A stretch of DNA of 64,000 nt, from contig JAFJTR010000060.1 of NCBI GenBank assembly GCA_022559985.1, positions 124,001 through 188,000 of the forward strand, in the 5' to 3' direction. The DNA is from Parastagonospora avenae f. sp. tritici 18332-5. Its lineage: Eukaryota; Ascomycota; Dothideomycetes; Pleosporales; Phaeosphaeriaceae. The notes beneath the pieces are model-generated. The model worked only from the letters and a program-made list of their open reading frames with translations. It had not been told where the DNA came from and did no database searches. Position 1 is the stretch's first letter. Each line of letters starts with the position of its first letter. The position numbers and the translations under genes are program-made. Below are positions 35,787-46,629 of the stretch, piece after piece.

Positions 35787-37301
35787 CTAACCATTCCCAT
35801 TCATAACCTCAATCTCCCCACCCCCAAATACCCTTTTCCAAAGCACCCAATTCTCAAACGTCTTACTCTCATACCTCCTCTTCCCCCACTCATTCGTACC
35901 CAACATATCCGCCGTCTTTGCCACAACCACACTCTCCTGCACGCCCTGCACGCACACCACCTGTTCCTCAGCGTACGCGAACACATCCTCCTCGCCACCC
36001 GGAATGCGGCGATCGGTTGTGGCGGTCAGAATCCCGATGATCGCTTTGATACCCAGGAGGTCTTGGATGTTTGTGCCAAGCTGTGGAAGCACGGTGTTGA
36101 GCGTGGAAGTGAACGCTTTGCCCACGCGCTGCAGACTGCCGAGCAGGATCCCGCCGGGCGCGTAGTTGAGCACATCGCCGTAGATGTCGCCTGAGCCGGT
36201 GGAGTGTGGGGCGGGATGCGCGATGCGCGCGTCCAAGTGCGAGATTCTATCGTGGACGTCTGGGATAAGAGGGTTTGCGGAGGAGGCATCGACGTCTCTT
36301 ATGCCCTCGAGTAAAAAGCGCAACACACAGTCTGATAGCACTTCATTCGGGAAGATGGTTCGCGACAAGAGGTCTGGCAACGCGCCGACGACTTTCTCAA
36401 TCCAGTTCGCCGGACTCTGGCGCACGAAGCGGAACGTCATGCGCCCGACGTCGTAGTGCGTACCCGGGAACCATTTCTGGTGGACGCGAGCTTTGTCCGT
36501 ACCGCTGCCGGGATATACGAGGCAGGGCTGGAACATCCACAATCTGTCGTGCAGGCAAGGCGCGTGGTAGACTTCCTGGACGACTGAGGACATGTTCTGG
36601 TCGAAGAATTCAAAGGGCGCCCAGTCGAAGCCGATGCCTGCGTTGAGGCGTGGGATGCCTAGGGCGCCGACGGTGTCGATGAGGCCCATGAAGCGGATGG
36701 GGCGGGCGACTTGCCATATGTGGGTTGCGTCGCCTTTGAGTTTGAGGCTGGAGCCGCTGTGCGGGCCGTCGTTGGGGAGCGCACTGCGGTAGGTGCGGAA
36801 GACGTCGTAGCAGAGTCTGTGGACTTCATCGGAGGTGAATTCTGGGAGTCGTTTGATGATGCCGCAGTTGTTGATCATGCCTGCTACACATCTGACCGTA
36901 AAAGCGCCGCGGGAGAATCCGAACAGCCAAATCTCGTGTTCGTCGGTGTAGTTTTCGACGATGAATTTGTATACGGCAATGCATTCGTCGCCGATGGCTG
37001 AGGCTGTGGCGCCGTCCCAGATGTAATCAAGGAACGTACGGTTGAGGCCTACACCTTCTTGGTAGCCGGCGATGACGCTGTCAGAAGATGACGCTGATTG
37101 CACGTGTGAATGCACACGAAGCGGATGAACGGCCGACTCTTCCATGTTGGAGTCGTTGTACTGGACTTCGCCAACCATATTGGTAAGCTGGCGGATATTG
37201 CTCGCAGGCGCGCCAGGAACATTGGTTTCACGACCGACCCAAGTGCCATCGCAGAAGACGGCCAGTCGCTTCGAAGGTCGTGCTGAGTCCGATGAAGACA
37301 T
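35787..37301 (-). CDS. DUF2235 alpha/beta-hydrolase-like protein
   Basis: Single exon, 504 aa. The N-terminus carries KRLAVFCDGTWVGRE, the typical DUF2235 opening, and GFSRGAF fits the GxSxG nucleophile elbow of a serine hydrolase; the region RFMGLIDTVGALG supplies a candidate aspartate. Related bacterial type VI phospholipase effectors share this domain, but fungal members are mostly of unknown function. No signal peptide. The annotated frame ends at TAG (35787-35789). The same frame then continues 39 more codons to TGA at 35667, encoding a Gly/Asn repeat, a Lys-rich run and a short polar tail. This suggests that the present stop may truncate an older C-terminus. Confidence 0.9.
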   Translation of the reverse strand: MSSSDSARPSKRLAVFCDGTWVGRETNVPGAPASNIRQLTNMVGEVQYNDSNMEESAVHPLRVHSHVQSASSSDSVIAGYQEGVGLNRTFLDYIWDGATASAIGDECIAVYKFIVENYTDEHEIWLFGFSRGAFTVRCVAGMINNCGIIKRLPEFTSDEVHRLCYDVFRTYRSALPNDGPHSGSSLKLKGDATHIWQVARPIRFMGLIDTVGALGIPRLNAGIGFDWAPFEFFDQNMSSVVQEVYHAPCLHDRLWMFQPCLVYPGSGTDKARVHQKWFPGTHYDVGRMTFRFVRQSPANWIEKVVGALPDLLSRTIFPNEVLSDCVLRFLLEGIRDVDASSANPLIPDVHDRISHLDARIAHPAPHSTGSGDIYGDVLNYAPGGILLGSLQRVGKAFTSTLNTVLPQLGTNIQDLLGIKAIIGILTATTDRRIPGGEEDVFAYAEEQVVCVQGVQESVVVAKTADMLGTNEWGKRRYESKTFENWVLWKRVFGGGEIEVMNGNG

Positions 37302-37810
37302 TGTGAGGTACGTGGAAAAAGTAGTATAAGGCTGAGACGGTGTCTAAGACTTTGCGAAGATGCGAGAAAGTGTTGGAAAGTTGCCTAAGTATATAAAGAC
37401 GCGCACAGTTTCCGCATTCGTTCCCTGCAGATAGCTGAAGCCAAGTTTACAGCTGATGTGAGTCCCTCGTGCTGTTGGGGCCAAGTTGACCGCGTGCCCT
37501 ACGAGCGCGTGCCACGCTCACGAACAAGCGCCAAATTGGCTTGAGACACAACAGCCACACCGAACAATTTGTATTCAGGGGATTGAGGGCAGATACTAGC
37601 TGAGGCGCTTCACCGGCTTGACGTCATTTCTTGGCTCGTCAATGATAGCCTCGTTCCTAGCGTGTTTGCAGATGCCAAGCTCTTGTATATTGCCTGTTTC
37701 CAAGGTACCGGCCCCGAGCGCGATCTTACAAGCGCCATCTCACATTCCAATGCGCCTGATTTGCTGTTTACGACGTTCGCATATTCAGCCGCACATGAGG
37801 GTGGTGTTCT
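37302..37810. other. Intergenic, DUF2235 5' to MED7 3'
   Basis: About 0.5 kb with a TATATAAAG-type element near 37390, which reads as TATATA on the minus strand and could serve the DUF2235 gene. No gene seen. Confidence 0.45.
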
Positions 37811-38641
37811 TCACTGGCTGAGCATTTCGTCCATGGCCTGCCACATCTGCCTTTGCGCGTCCAGCTTCCTCTCTTCTTCACTCGTGACTGCAGCCTCATC
37901 AGTCTTGTCCTCAGCCTTGTCGCTCGGAATCTCCCGTCCAAATCCCTCCAGCACCTCCCCTACTCGTTCCTTCATCTTGCTGACACCTTGTATCTCCTTC
38001 TTTTTCTTCTCGACCTGCCTCTCCATCTCGCTAATGAGTGTCTCCCGCGCCTGATGCGGCCGGTACTCATTAATCAACGCATGCATATTCGTGACCATAG
38101 TCAAGATATCCTTCAACTTGTCGTCCTTGAGCTCGTCCGTCGGGTTAATGGCCACTATGCCCAGCAACTCAATATACGCGACGAGTATACTGCGCAGGAA
38201 ACGGAACAGGTAGCGTTGTCGGTCGAGGCTCGAGGACGCAGAGTTGGAGGCATCGGTGGTTGGATAGAGCTGTTCGTACTTCCAGTCAGGTAGAGCTTTG
38301 TGCAGTCCTTGACTTATGAATTCCATCGTGCCATTGAAGGTGTCGCGGTCTTTGAGCTGGTTGACTGTGCCGAAGACGTTGAACTCTTCAGTGTCTGCGG
38401 GTGGCTCGGGTGGGATGAGGTAGCGCAGTTCGGTCGGTAAGGCGAGAATTTGCTCTATAGAGAGCTGCGTGGATTTGCTATCCTTGGATGCTGTGTCGAT
38501 ACCAGCTTCCTTCTTGATCTCGTTCAGTCTATCTTTGTTCTCGGTGGTGAATTTCAGGTAAAAAGGTGGGGGGTATGGGTAGGGCGGAATCTGGAGCTGC
38601 GCATCTTCTTCTGCCTGTCGTTGTGCATCCGCGTCTGCCAT
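37811..38641 (-). CDS. med7: Mediator complex subunit 7
   Basis: Single exon, 276 aa. The Pro-rich N-terminus YPPPFYLKFT, the central RYLIPPEPP stretch and the helical SILVAYIELLGIVAINP segment are those of MED7, a middle-module Mediator subunit that pairs with MED21 and links transcription factors to RNA polymerase II in the nucleus. A long Lys/Glu-rich coiled coil follows, as in the family. Intact. Confidence 0.92.
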   Translation of the reverse strand: MADADAQRQAEEDAQLQIPPYPYPPPFYLKFTTENKDRLNEIKKEAGIDTASKDSKSTQLSIEQILALPTELRYLIPPEPPADTEEFNVFGTVNQLKDRDTFNGTMEFISQGLHKALPDWKYEQLYPTTDASNSASSSLDRQRYLFRFLRSILVAYIELLGIVAINPTDELKDDKLKDILTMVTNMHALINEYRPHQARETLISEMERQVEKKKKEIQGVSKMKERVGEVLEGFGREIPSDKAEDKTDEAAVTSEEERKLDAQRQMWQAMDEMLSQ

Positions 38642-39188
38642 ACTGAAGAAACAGGCTTGATTTTCCGCGAAGTAAAAGGTGCAGACTTATGTTGATTGCG
38701 GTTGGGTGTCAGTTGCGCGACTTGAACGCATTGATCAAAAGACTCGCGCGGGCTGGACCCTTGCTGCGGGCTTTGGCGCTAGGTACTGGGAAAGCTTGAG
38801 CACAGACGCAACTTTTCTCCCGTATTCATCGCCCCGTCAGCAACAAGACAGCCACCCGCCATGGAGCGACAATAGCCGGTTGATTGTTAATACACATATG
38901 CAATGTGAAGTGATGGAATTGATTGATCATGCATGTCAGTGGCACAATAGATGTATCTCACCTCTGATTCCGAGCTTCGCCCGAACGGCGTACCCCTCAG
39001 AGAAGCTGATGACAAATGACGAAATGGTGTCCTACGCGTACTACTAGTGTATCTAGGCACAGGTTGCATCATTGCAGAACTATTGCCGTTGTTATAAAGG
39101 TGAGGGCAGTACCGCCTATTGTTAACGACATCACTCTTCGAACCTCGATCAATTATCATCATCTGTCAAGCATCTTCAAACATCCAAC
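38642..39188. other. Divergent promoter, MED7 and MDR reductase
   Basis: About 0.55 kb between divergent starts. A TATAAAG at 39093-39099 lies about 90 bases before the reductase start codon. The MED7 side shows no TATA box. Confidence 0.5.
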
Positions 39189-40268
39189 ATGTCCACCCAA
39201 AAAGCAGTCGTGCATGTGTCCGAAAACGTTGCAGAGCTCAAAAATGACGTACCGATTCCAAAGCTTTCCGGAGATAACTGGATCTTGGTGAAGACCAAAG
39301 CTGTTGCACTCAACCCCACAGACTGGAAGAACATTGCCAGATCCGTTTCACCAGGATCCATTGCGGGCTGCGATTACGCTGGTGTAGTTGTGGAATTTGG
39401 AAAGAGTGTTACTAACTACAAGGTTGGAGACAGGGTCTGCGGATTCGTCCGAGGAGGTGAGTGCCTTCACCCTGCGTTGTGTGCCATTTCCTGATCATGT
39501 ACAGGCGACCCCTACGACAAGGGCAACGGTGCATTCGCTGAATTCATCAAGGCCAAAGAAGGCATCAACCTCAAATTCGGCGAAACTATCTCTTTCGAAG
39601 ATGCTGCAACGCTGGGCGTTGGTATATCGACCGTCGCGCAAGGACTGTACCAGGAACTCGGCCTACCCTTCCCGCCAAACAAGGTGCAAGAGCCAACTCC
39701 TATCCTAATCTACGGCGCTTCGACTGCAACGGGCACACTCGCGGTGCAGTACGCCAAGCTCTCCGGATGCGAAGTCTATGCGACCTCCTCACCACACAAC
39801 TTCGATCTTTTGCGCAAGCTTGGAGCCGATCACGTCTTCGACTACAAGGAGGCTGACGTGGGCGCGAAGATACGCAAAGCAGCCAACGATAAGCTCAAGC
39901 TCGTTTTCGATTGCATTGGTGAAGGTAGCTCGACCGAAATCGGCGTAGCAGCGATCGGATCCAGCGGTGGCCATTTGTCAGCTCTCCTACCTCCTCCAGA
40001 GGAGATTTCGCGCAAAGATGTCAAGGCCGTCTGGACGCTGGCGTACACTGCGCTGGGCGAAAAATACAACGACAAGGTTCCCGAGAGTCAAAAGGACTAC
40101 GAATTCGGCTCCAAGTTCTGGAAGGCGTCGGAGGAGCTCATCAATTCTGGCAAGATTCGCACGCATCCGGTGGAGGTGCGCAATGGCCTTGAAGGCGTGC
40201 CAAAGGGTTTGCAGGATCTGAAGGATGGCAAGGTGTCTGGCGTGAAATTGGTCTACAAGGTCGAGTAG
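39189..40268 (+). CDS. Zinc-independent MDR oxidoreductase (ToxD/enoyl-reductase-like)
   Basis: Two exons, 39189-39456 and 39505-40268, with a 48-base intron; 343 aa. Medium-chain dehydrogenase/reductase layout: an N-terminal GroES-like half with VALNPTDWKN and GCDYAGVVVEFGK, then a Rossmann half with LIYGASTATGTLAVQYAKL for NADPH binding. The catalytic zinc ligands of alcohol dehydrogenase are absent. It resembles fungal stand-alone trans-enoyl reductases of the ToxD type, which can work in polyketide pathways, but no polyketide synthase is visible here. A general quinone or enal reductase role is equally possible. Confidence 0.88.
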
Positions 40269-40559
40269 TGTCTTCAGAAAATTGTGCTTCTTCCTCTATG
40301 GCCCATGAGCTCCATCAGTGCTCGGTCGAATTGATCTTATCTACACAGTGTATGAAATCGCTTGCCATGCGTTGAAAATGCGGTATGTGTAGTAGAGACG
40401 TCTGGCGCACCTTCTGCGCTTAGCATTACTCGCGAGTGCGTGTTAATTATCGATACTTATGCTGCGTTGGTCAGCACACAGCTAACGGGACTGAACATGG
40501 AGAATAATCACCCCTCGTACCCAAAGCCCTCTATCATTTCCTTTCAGAATCCAGCGCCG
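40269..40559. other. MDR reductase 3' region
   Basis: About 0.3 kb following the reductase stop codon, running into the 3' end of the minus-strand RRM gene. No separate feature seen. Confidence 0.4.
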
Positions 40560-41780
40560 GAACAATGCCTCTTGTGCCTGTAGGTTGGTCAGATCATGTG
40601 TGATCTTGGCGCAAGGTTGTTGACAGCGATGTTGCGACTTTGCGTCCGATCTCAGGGAAGATGCATACCTCCTCAAAGTTTGTGCCGACCGCAGATCCTT
40701 GATCATATTCCAACATAAACAGTCAGCATGTTGCCATAAATACACAGGAAGGATGCACACGTACTCGAGCCGTGTTGTGTTGACCGGGAAGGCCGCTGTC
40801 CCAGGAGGCTCCGCCAAGGAGTCGCATGGGAGGCTTTCGCCGAGAGACCCGAAGTTGATGTGAAGAAGCTCTTACTTGCTACCTGTAAACCCTCAACATC
40901 GAAACTGTAGAGCATGTTATAGGCAGCCGCGTGATAGCGAGGAAATTCTTGTTCTTTTTGAATTGGAACGTGTTCGAGTATGATGATGACTCGTCCTTCT
41001 CGCTGCGGTGCGAAAACCTAGAAATCTAGTGAAAAAACAATTGGCATTCATGCGAGTGGGCGTGCCACTTACATCCGTGGGTGACTTCAAAATTTGGCTC
41101 TTTGCTTGAAACGACTCGGGTCGGAAATAGCATACCAGCCCCAGTAATATTCCACGTATCTGGAGTTGACAGTCTTCTGGTGAGGAATAACAGCAAGTTT
41201 TTGATCAAACATGATAGCTCCACCAAGATCTTTGATGGCCTGCTGTGCCTGCTCTGGACTCTTCAATATAATGACAACCTTTCCGCTTGAGTCTTAATGT
41301 GTATGGCCAATTTTAGCGTCATAGGTCATAAGAATGAATTCCGATTGAAAATCAGATTCGACAAAGAGCTGTCTAATGTCTTCTTCAGTAGCGAACGGAC
41401 ACACATTGCTGACCTGAACTGTTCTTGCCACATCCTCTGATCTGATACAGTAATCGACTAGCCCCTTCCAATTTTTGTATGGCAGGGGTTTACAGACTTT
41501 TGGTGAAAAGAACGTGTAAACGGTGCGGGTCCTCAGTGCGGTGCGAAATCCAGTACGAACCGGAGTAAACGCGTGAATCGTTGACCGAGGGAGCGCTATA
41601 AGACTTCAATTTATCAAGAAACGTGGCGCGAGGCGCTTGAGTTGGCAGCGCATGACGTGTTGTGGTCATTGCGAGGTTCATCTGCTCGACGTGCTTCCAA
41701 AGTCGCTGTGCCAAGAAAAGAAGAGGCCACTCCGCGACTGAGGACCCTGTTCCCTCACCAAGCTTCCACGACCTGTACAA
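40560..41780 (-). pseudogene. RRM-domain gene, apparently broken by a nonsense codon
   Basis: Boundaries are approximate. A minus-strand frame at about 41080-41590 encodes an RNA-recognition motif: RNP2-like VQVSNVCPFATEEDIRQLF and, later, GKVVIILKSPEQAQQAIKDL with the RNP1-like strand. TAA at 41294-41296 interrupts it between two strands, where CAA (Gln) would be natural. Downstream, an exon at 40883-41017 (45 codons, REGRVIIILEHVPIQKEQEF within it) is bounded by perfect splice signals, with an intron at 41018-41072. The 5' part around 41490-41780 lies in another frame. Later exons towards 40560 are less clear. It is either a decayed gene or a gene with an unusual intron over the stop. Function beyond RNA binding unknown. 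Confidence 0.45.
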
Positions 41781-42340
41781 ACAGCCACGCTTCTAGAACA
41801 AGTACGAATATCAGAGAACAAATTCCACATAGCGCGCAATGGCTAAGTTCGATAGTGCGATCAAATGACCGGTGCTCCGATACGTGAAGCCATCCCTGTG
41901 CTTCTTCTTCCGCCCCTCCCGATGAACGCTAACTTAATGGTCGTTCACACAGAGACGCTTCTACAAGCTTTTCACACAGAGCTACTCTAAGACTTCGTGA
42001 CCGTGCCGGTTCATGTCAGAGCGGATGCCAAGCGATCCCTCCCGTGTGCACGAAAGTTGCAACGGCTGACGAGCCAATACTAACTCGCCCTGTCCGCACA
42101 TGCGCATCACGCATATGCAAACCCGAGGATCATCAGGTTCATGTCTACACACTGACAAAGCTACGCCTCTGATTGGTGTATGAACTGGCTTCCCCTTCAT
42201 AATTGCACTAGTCCTATAGGTCCTGCATTAGCCGTGATGTCGAAGTACCCGTGGACGGCACGAGAAAAATGTCCTGATATAAAGAAGCCCCCCCGTTAGC
42301 CATGAATCGTGAACCACACTGCTGCTACCAAAGTATCAGA
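41781..42340. other. Upstream region of the PhoD-like gene
   Basis: About 0.55 kb with no supported gene apart from the TATA box at its right end. I looked for a CACGTG Pho4-type site and did not see one. Confidence 0.4.
42278..42284 (+). promoter_or_regulatory. TATA box candidate for PhoD-like gene
   Basis: TATAAAG lies only 18-24 bases before an upstream ATG (42302) but about 60 before the ATG at 42341. Transcription would normally begin some 30 bases further on, so this favours the second ATG as the start. Confidence 0.45.
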
Positions 42341-44488
42341 ATGGCGCTGGCTTTGTTAACGACCGCCTGTCTGGCCTCTTTGACCCTAGCCTCTTTCGAC
42401 GGAAATCTCAACTATCAGTCCCCATCCCGAAGGCATGCTGGTCTCGGTATCGACGTACCAAAGGTGGCGAAGCGAAGTCTTGTGAAGCGCGCAGCTCCGT
42501 GGGATCCAGCTCAACTCAACTTTACGCATGGTGTGGCGTCGGGCGACCCATATCCCCATTCGGTCATTCTTTGGACCCGTGTTGCACCATCACTCGAGCA
42601 CGATAGATCTAACGTGACTGTTTCTGGCTATGTGGATTTCTACAGCCATGAGACCGAAAAGTACATCAAAGCTTCACCGAACCCCATCTGTACCGAGTAC
42701 CGCGTCGGTACGGACAGGAACTTTTCGAGCGTAGTCGACAGCGGTACAGCCTACACTACCTCAGATATCGACTTCACTATCAAGGTCAGTGTTCGTCCAA
42801 TTTCAATTAGGCATAGAACTAACATCAAGCAGGTTGAGGCAAAGAATCTGAAGCCCTTCCAGACGTACTATTATCAGTTCGCTGTGTGTGGCTCAAGCAA
42901 CAAGAGTCCAGTTGGACGAACAAAGACCAGCCCCAACGAGGACGACAGCGTGTCTAAAGTAGGTCTGGCTGTGTTCTCCTGCAGCAACTATCCAAATGGA
43001 TACTTCAATGCCTATGGTAATGCGGCACGTAAAGATGACGTAGACTTCTTTGTAAGCCCGATGAATCCTGTGCTTATCAATCTGATTATGATCCATGTAG
43101 GTCCATCTCGGAGACTACATCTATGAAAGTGGTAAAGGAGTTGCCGGCAAAGACCCACGTGCAACTGCTCCCCGTGGGGAGATCTTCAGTCTGTACGACT
43201 ACCGGACTCGTATCGGTCAGTATCGCACAGATCTAGACTTGCGTCTTGCCCATCAAAACTTTGCTTGGATCACGACATGGGATGACCACGAGGTAGCCAA
43301 CAACGGCTACAGAGATGGCTTCAGTGGCATGAACAACACCGAGGCTTCGTTCTTAAAGTTCGGCCGCATCAGTGTTGACTCCCGTAAGATGAATGCTGTT
43401 CGCGCGTACTTTGAGTGGATGCCAATTCGTCAAGTCGATTTGGACGATAATCTTCGCATCTGGAGGAACTTCAAGATGGGCAAGCTCTTTGATTTGAGTA
43501 AGTCAGCCACGTGAGACGAGAATGCAGCACGGGATACTGATCAAAGATAGTCATGCTGGACACTCGTAACTACGACCGTAGTATCACCACCCTCAACTGG
43601 AACGATGATTACATTGCGGAACTCAAGGACGACGCTGGTCGTTCGCTTATGGGTTCCCGCCAGGAGAACTGGTTCTATCGAACCTTGTCCGAATCAAACG
43701 ATCGGGGCGCTCAGTGGAGGGTCATCGGCAACCAGATCATCTTCAGTAGCGTGAACCAAACTGTGTTGTACGGTGGAGATGGCATCAACGCAGACCAGTG
43801 GGATGCAAGTATCTCCATATCGCATCGGCGATCACCACTGACACTCAGCAGGGCTACACATCCAACAGGAACCGCACCCTAAATCATCTTTACAGCAACA
43901 ACATCAGCAACACCGCTTTCCTAGCTGGCGACTCCCATGCAAACTGGGTGTCAGACCTCGTCTGGCTCGACAAGGCTCCCTACGACCAAGCGACTGGTGC
44001 TGGTGCGATTGGTGTCGAGTTCGCAGGTACTGCCGTGTCTTCAAGTGGTTATGGAGCAGGCCGTAGCATCGCCAATGCCAGCACGCTTGCAGCCCGACTC
44101 GTTAGCGATAATAGGGAGCTCCAATGGACAGAAGGATACTACCGCGGATACTACGAGCTTCACGTCTCTCCCGAAGAGCTGAATGCTCGTTACTACGGTA
44201 AGTCTTCGCCCGGCCATGACTTCAGGCAATTACTGATGATTCCCAGGTTCCCCATCAGTGGCTACTCGCAACCCCTTTGAAGTCAGTCTGGCGAATTTCA
44301 CCGTCAAGGCTGGCGCCAACCACCTTGACAGAAACGTCGCAGGAGGTCGTGTCGAGAGCGGTGCGCTTCAGAGAGGCGAGACGGTGCCGACGAATCTGAC
44401 GTTGAACACTGCGACGGGTGAATGGAATGTCACAGGCTTCGAGAAGATGTTTGTGACTTATCCAGCTGCGAACTCGACAAGTGGTTAG
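42341..44488 (+). CDS. Secreted PhoD-like alkaline phosphatase
   Basis: Six exons: 42341-42784, 42833-43051, 43101-43497, 43551-43804, 43852-44197 and 44247-44488; 633 aa. The start at 42341 gives a clean signal peptide (MALALLTTACLASLTLASF); an ATG at 42302 would add 13 residues. A KRSLVKR dibasic site suggests propeptide removal. PhoD landmarks: NFTHGVASGDPYPHSVILWT, VHLGDYIYE, WDDHEVANN, MLDTRNYDR and AFLAGDSHANW, which carry the metal ligands of this phosphodiesterase/phosphatase family. Intron 4 (43805-43851) has a GC donor (GCAAGT) and a tandem CAGCAG acceptor. The enzyme probably releases phosphate from organic esters outside the cell. Intact. Confidence 0.93.
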
Positions 44489-45265
44489 ACTGCGCGGTGC
44501 AAGCTAGATAGCGGTTTCATATCATCTTACGTTGGAGGCTTTTAGGTCAAGGCGATATGTAGCTAGCTGTCAAATACTGGTCTGATATCGGTGCTCCCCA
44601 GGTGCAGCGATCCAGCTCCTAGCCTATAATTAGCATATTTGTAATGCACGTTACAAGAAGCCGAAGGCCTCTGATTCGCAGTACTATCTAAATAACAACT
44701 TATTCGAACTTTATAAGAGCGACGCACGATAATTAAAGATTATCATCTAATCGGAGTATCTGTTACCCCACTCCGGTACATAGAAAACGAGCGTACTATG
44801 GGTCAGCACTGGATCGCTGCACTAGACAGTCACAATAAACGAAACCCGATCAACGACAAGTCTTCAACGTCAGATAATAATACGTCAGCTATCAGTGTCT
44901 TTGGAACGGCATTTTAGGATCCCCCGCGTCCGGGATATGCCTAACCGCATTGGGTTGATTTTGCGCTGACAAACGCAAATACATTTGATGTCTGTCGCGC
45001 ATTAAGTCTTAAAGCGTACCTTGTAGTATGCTAACAAGGACGTGTAAAAGAGCCGCCGAATGTGTGAACGGGGTAGATGTGGCAATGGGCGGGTTGATAG
45101 AAGGCCCGCTCGCGCAGCCCCACTCCGCATCATGACGCGTGCGGACTTCCGCATGTGCGCGCAGGGACTGAAAGTTGAGTACATAACTCGACAGCAGTTC
45201 GACTTTTCAGCGGCTACCAGATTCACTTCCTCTCCAACAAATCAAAATTCTGCTCTTCTCACAAA
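44489..45265. other. AT-rich intergenic, PhoD-like to quinone-reductase-like
   Basis: About 0.8 kb, visibly AT-richer than its neighbours, with no long open frame. It may be a degraded repeat, but no terminal repeats were recognised. Confidence 0.45.
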
Positions 45266-46279
45266 ATGGCTAAAACGATGAAAGTATGGCAATACAAGTC
45301 AGTGGCAGGAGGCATGGAGAAGAACCTTCATATTAACGACAACGCGCCTATACCAGTGCCTAATGACAACGAAATTCTGGTTCAAGTCCACGCCATGGCA
45401 CTCAACCCCGTCGATCACAAAATCACAGAAAGCCCAGCACCGCTCCGACTCTTAGGCTCAGTGTTCACTCCAGGCTCGGATTTCTCTGGTAGAGTTGCCG
45501 AGGTCGGGAAGAATGCTGAAGGTTTTACCAAAGGCCAATTCGTGTTCGGTGCAAAGATGGGAGAGTACCTCAACGGTACCCTTGCGCAATACGTCGTTGT
45601 TAAAAAAGAACTTGCTGCCGTCCTCCCGGAAGGCGTTGATCCTCAAGCAGCCGCCACAGCAGGAATTTGCGGATTGACCGAATACCAAGCCATCGCCCCG
45701 AATGTCAAGGCCGGAGACAAAGTCTTCATCAACGGCGGATCAGGCGGCACAGGCAGCTTCGGCGTTCAAATCGCAAAGGCCTTGGGTTGCCATGTCACGA
45801 CGTCATGCTCAGCAGCCAACGTTGAGCTATGCCAGAGCCTCGGCGCAGACGAAGTCATCGACTACAAGTCGACCAATATCGTTGAAGCTCTCTCCTCCAA
45901 AGGCCCAATTTTCAAACACGTCGTCGATAACATCGGCATCCCAGCAAATCTCTACAAAGCCTCGAACGCATTCATCTTGCCAGGCGGAGGCTTTTCCCAA
46001 ATCGGTGCGACTCCCTCGCTCGGAACTGCTCTGCAGGTTGGCAGCAATATGCTACGGCCTGGGTTCTTGGGCGGCGGCAAGGCAAAGTACCAACTGCTCA
46101 TGACGCAAGCATCGAAACCAAACCTTGAGCAGTTGGGTCAGTGGATGAAGGAGGGCAAGCTCAAGCCTGTGGTGGACAGTGTGTTTGAGTGGGAGGATGC
46201 GCCAAAGGCGTATGAGAAGCTGAAGAGTGGAAGGGCTAAGGGGAAGATTGTCATCAAAGTGCCGCAGGACAAGGAGTGA
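45266..46279 (+). CDS. Quinone-oxidoreductase-like MDR protein
   Basis: Single exon, 337 aa. N-terminal GroES-like domain (ALNPVDHKI, GSDFSGRVAEVGK) and NADPH-binding Rossmann motif (VFINGGSGGTGSFGVQIAKAL), then SLGADEVIDY. No zinc ligands. This is the zeta-crystallin/RTN4IP1-like branch of the MDR superfamily, which reduces quinones or enals with NADPH. The start codon context ACAAAATGGC is favourable. It differs from the ToxD-like reductase at 39-40 kb and is not a recent copy of it. Confidence 0.9.
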   Translation: MAKTMKVWQYKSVAGGMEKNLHINDNAPIPVPNDNEILVQVHAMALNPVDHKITESPAPLRLLGSVFTPGSDFSGRVAEVGKNAEGFTKGQFVFGAKMGEYLNGTLAQYVVVKKELAAVLPEGVDPQAAATAGICGLTEYQAIAPNVKAGDKVFINGGSGGTGSFGVQIAKALGCHVTTSCSAANVELCQSLGADEVIDYKSTNIVEALSSKGPIFKHVVDNIGIPANLYKASNAFILPGGGFSQIGATPSLGTALQVGSNMLRPGFLGGGKAKYQLLMTQASKPNLEQLGQWMKEGKLKPVVDSVFEWEDAPKAYEKLKSGRAKGKIVIKVPQDKE

Positions 46280-46629
46280 GATGGATGTAGGAATATTTGT
46301 GATTGTTGTTATCTGTTATACCCAAGTACTGTATAGATTGTCCTTCACTGACCTCATGAACCACATCCTTTTAAGATAATTGACAAACGACTTTCGAGTC
46401 TTGTTAATAAACTCCAGTTCTTCGAATCCGTTCGATGATATCATCGGGTGCGGCACCGATGTCGTATCGTGAATGCATTCGCTAGCGCAACGGACCGGTG
46501 GCTGGTGCGTCCGAGTGTGATGACTGCTTTCTCCTCCCCCTTGGTTGTATATAAGGTCTCAATACTCACCAATTACCCGAGGACCTTGCTCAACCACGCT
46601 TTCGACCGAAGAAAAGCGATCTCTCCGCC
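46280..46629. other. Intergenic before the tandem pseudogene pair
   Basis: About 0.35 kb. It holds a perfect 14-base palindrome, CGATGATATCATCG, at 46433-46446. No gene seen. Confidence 0.45.
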
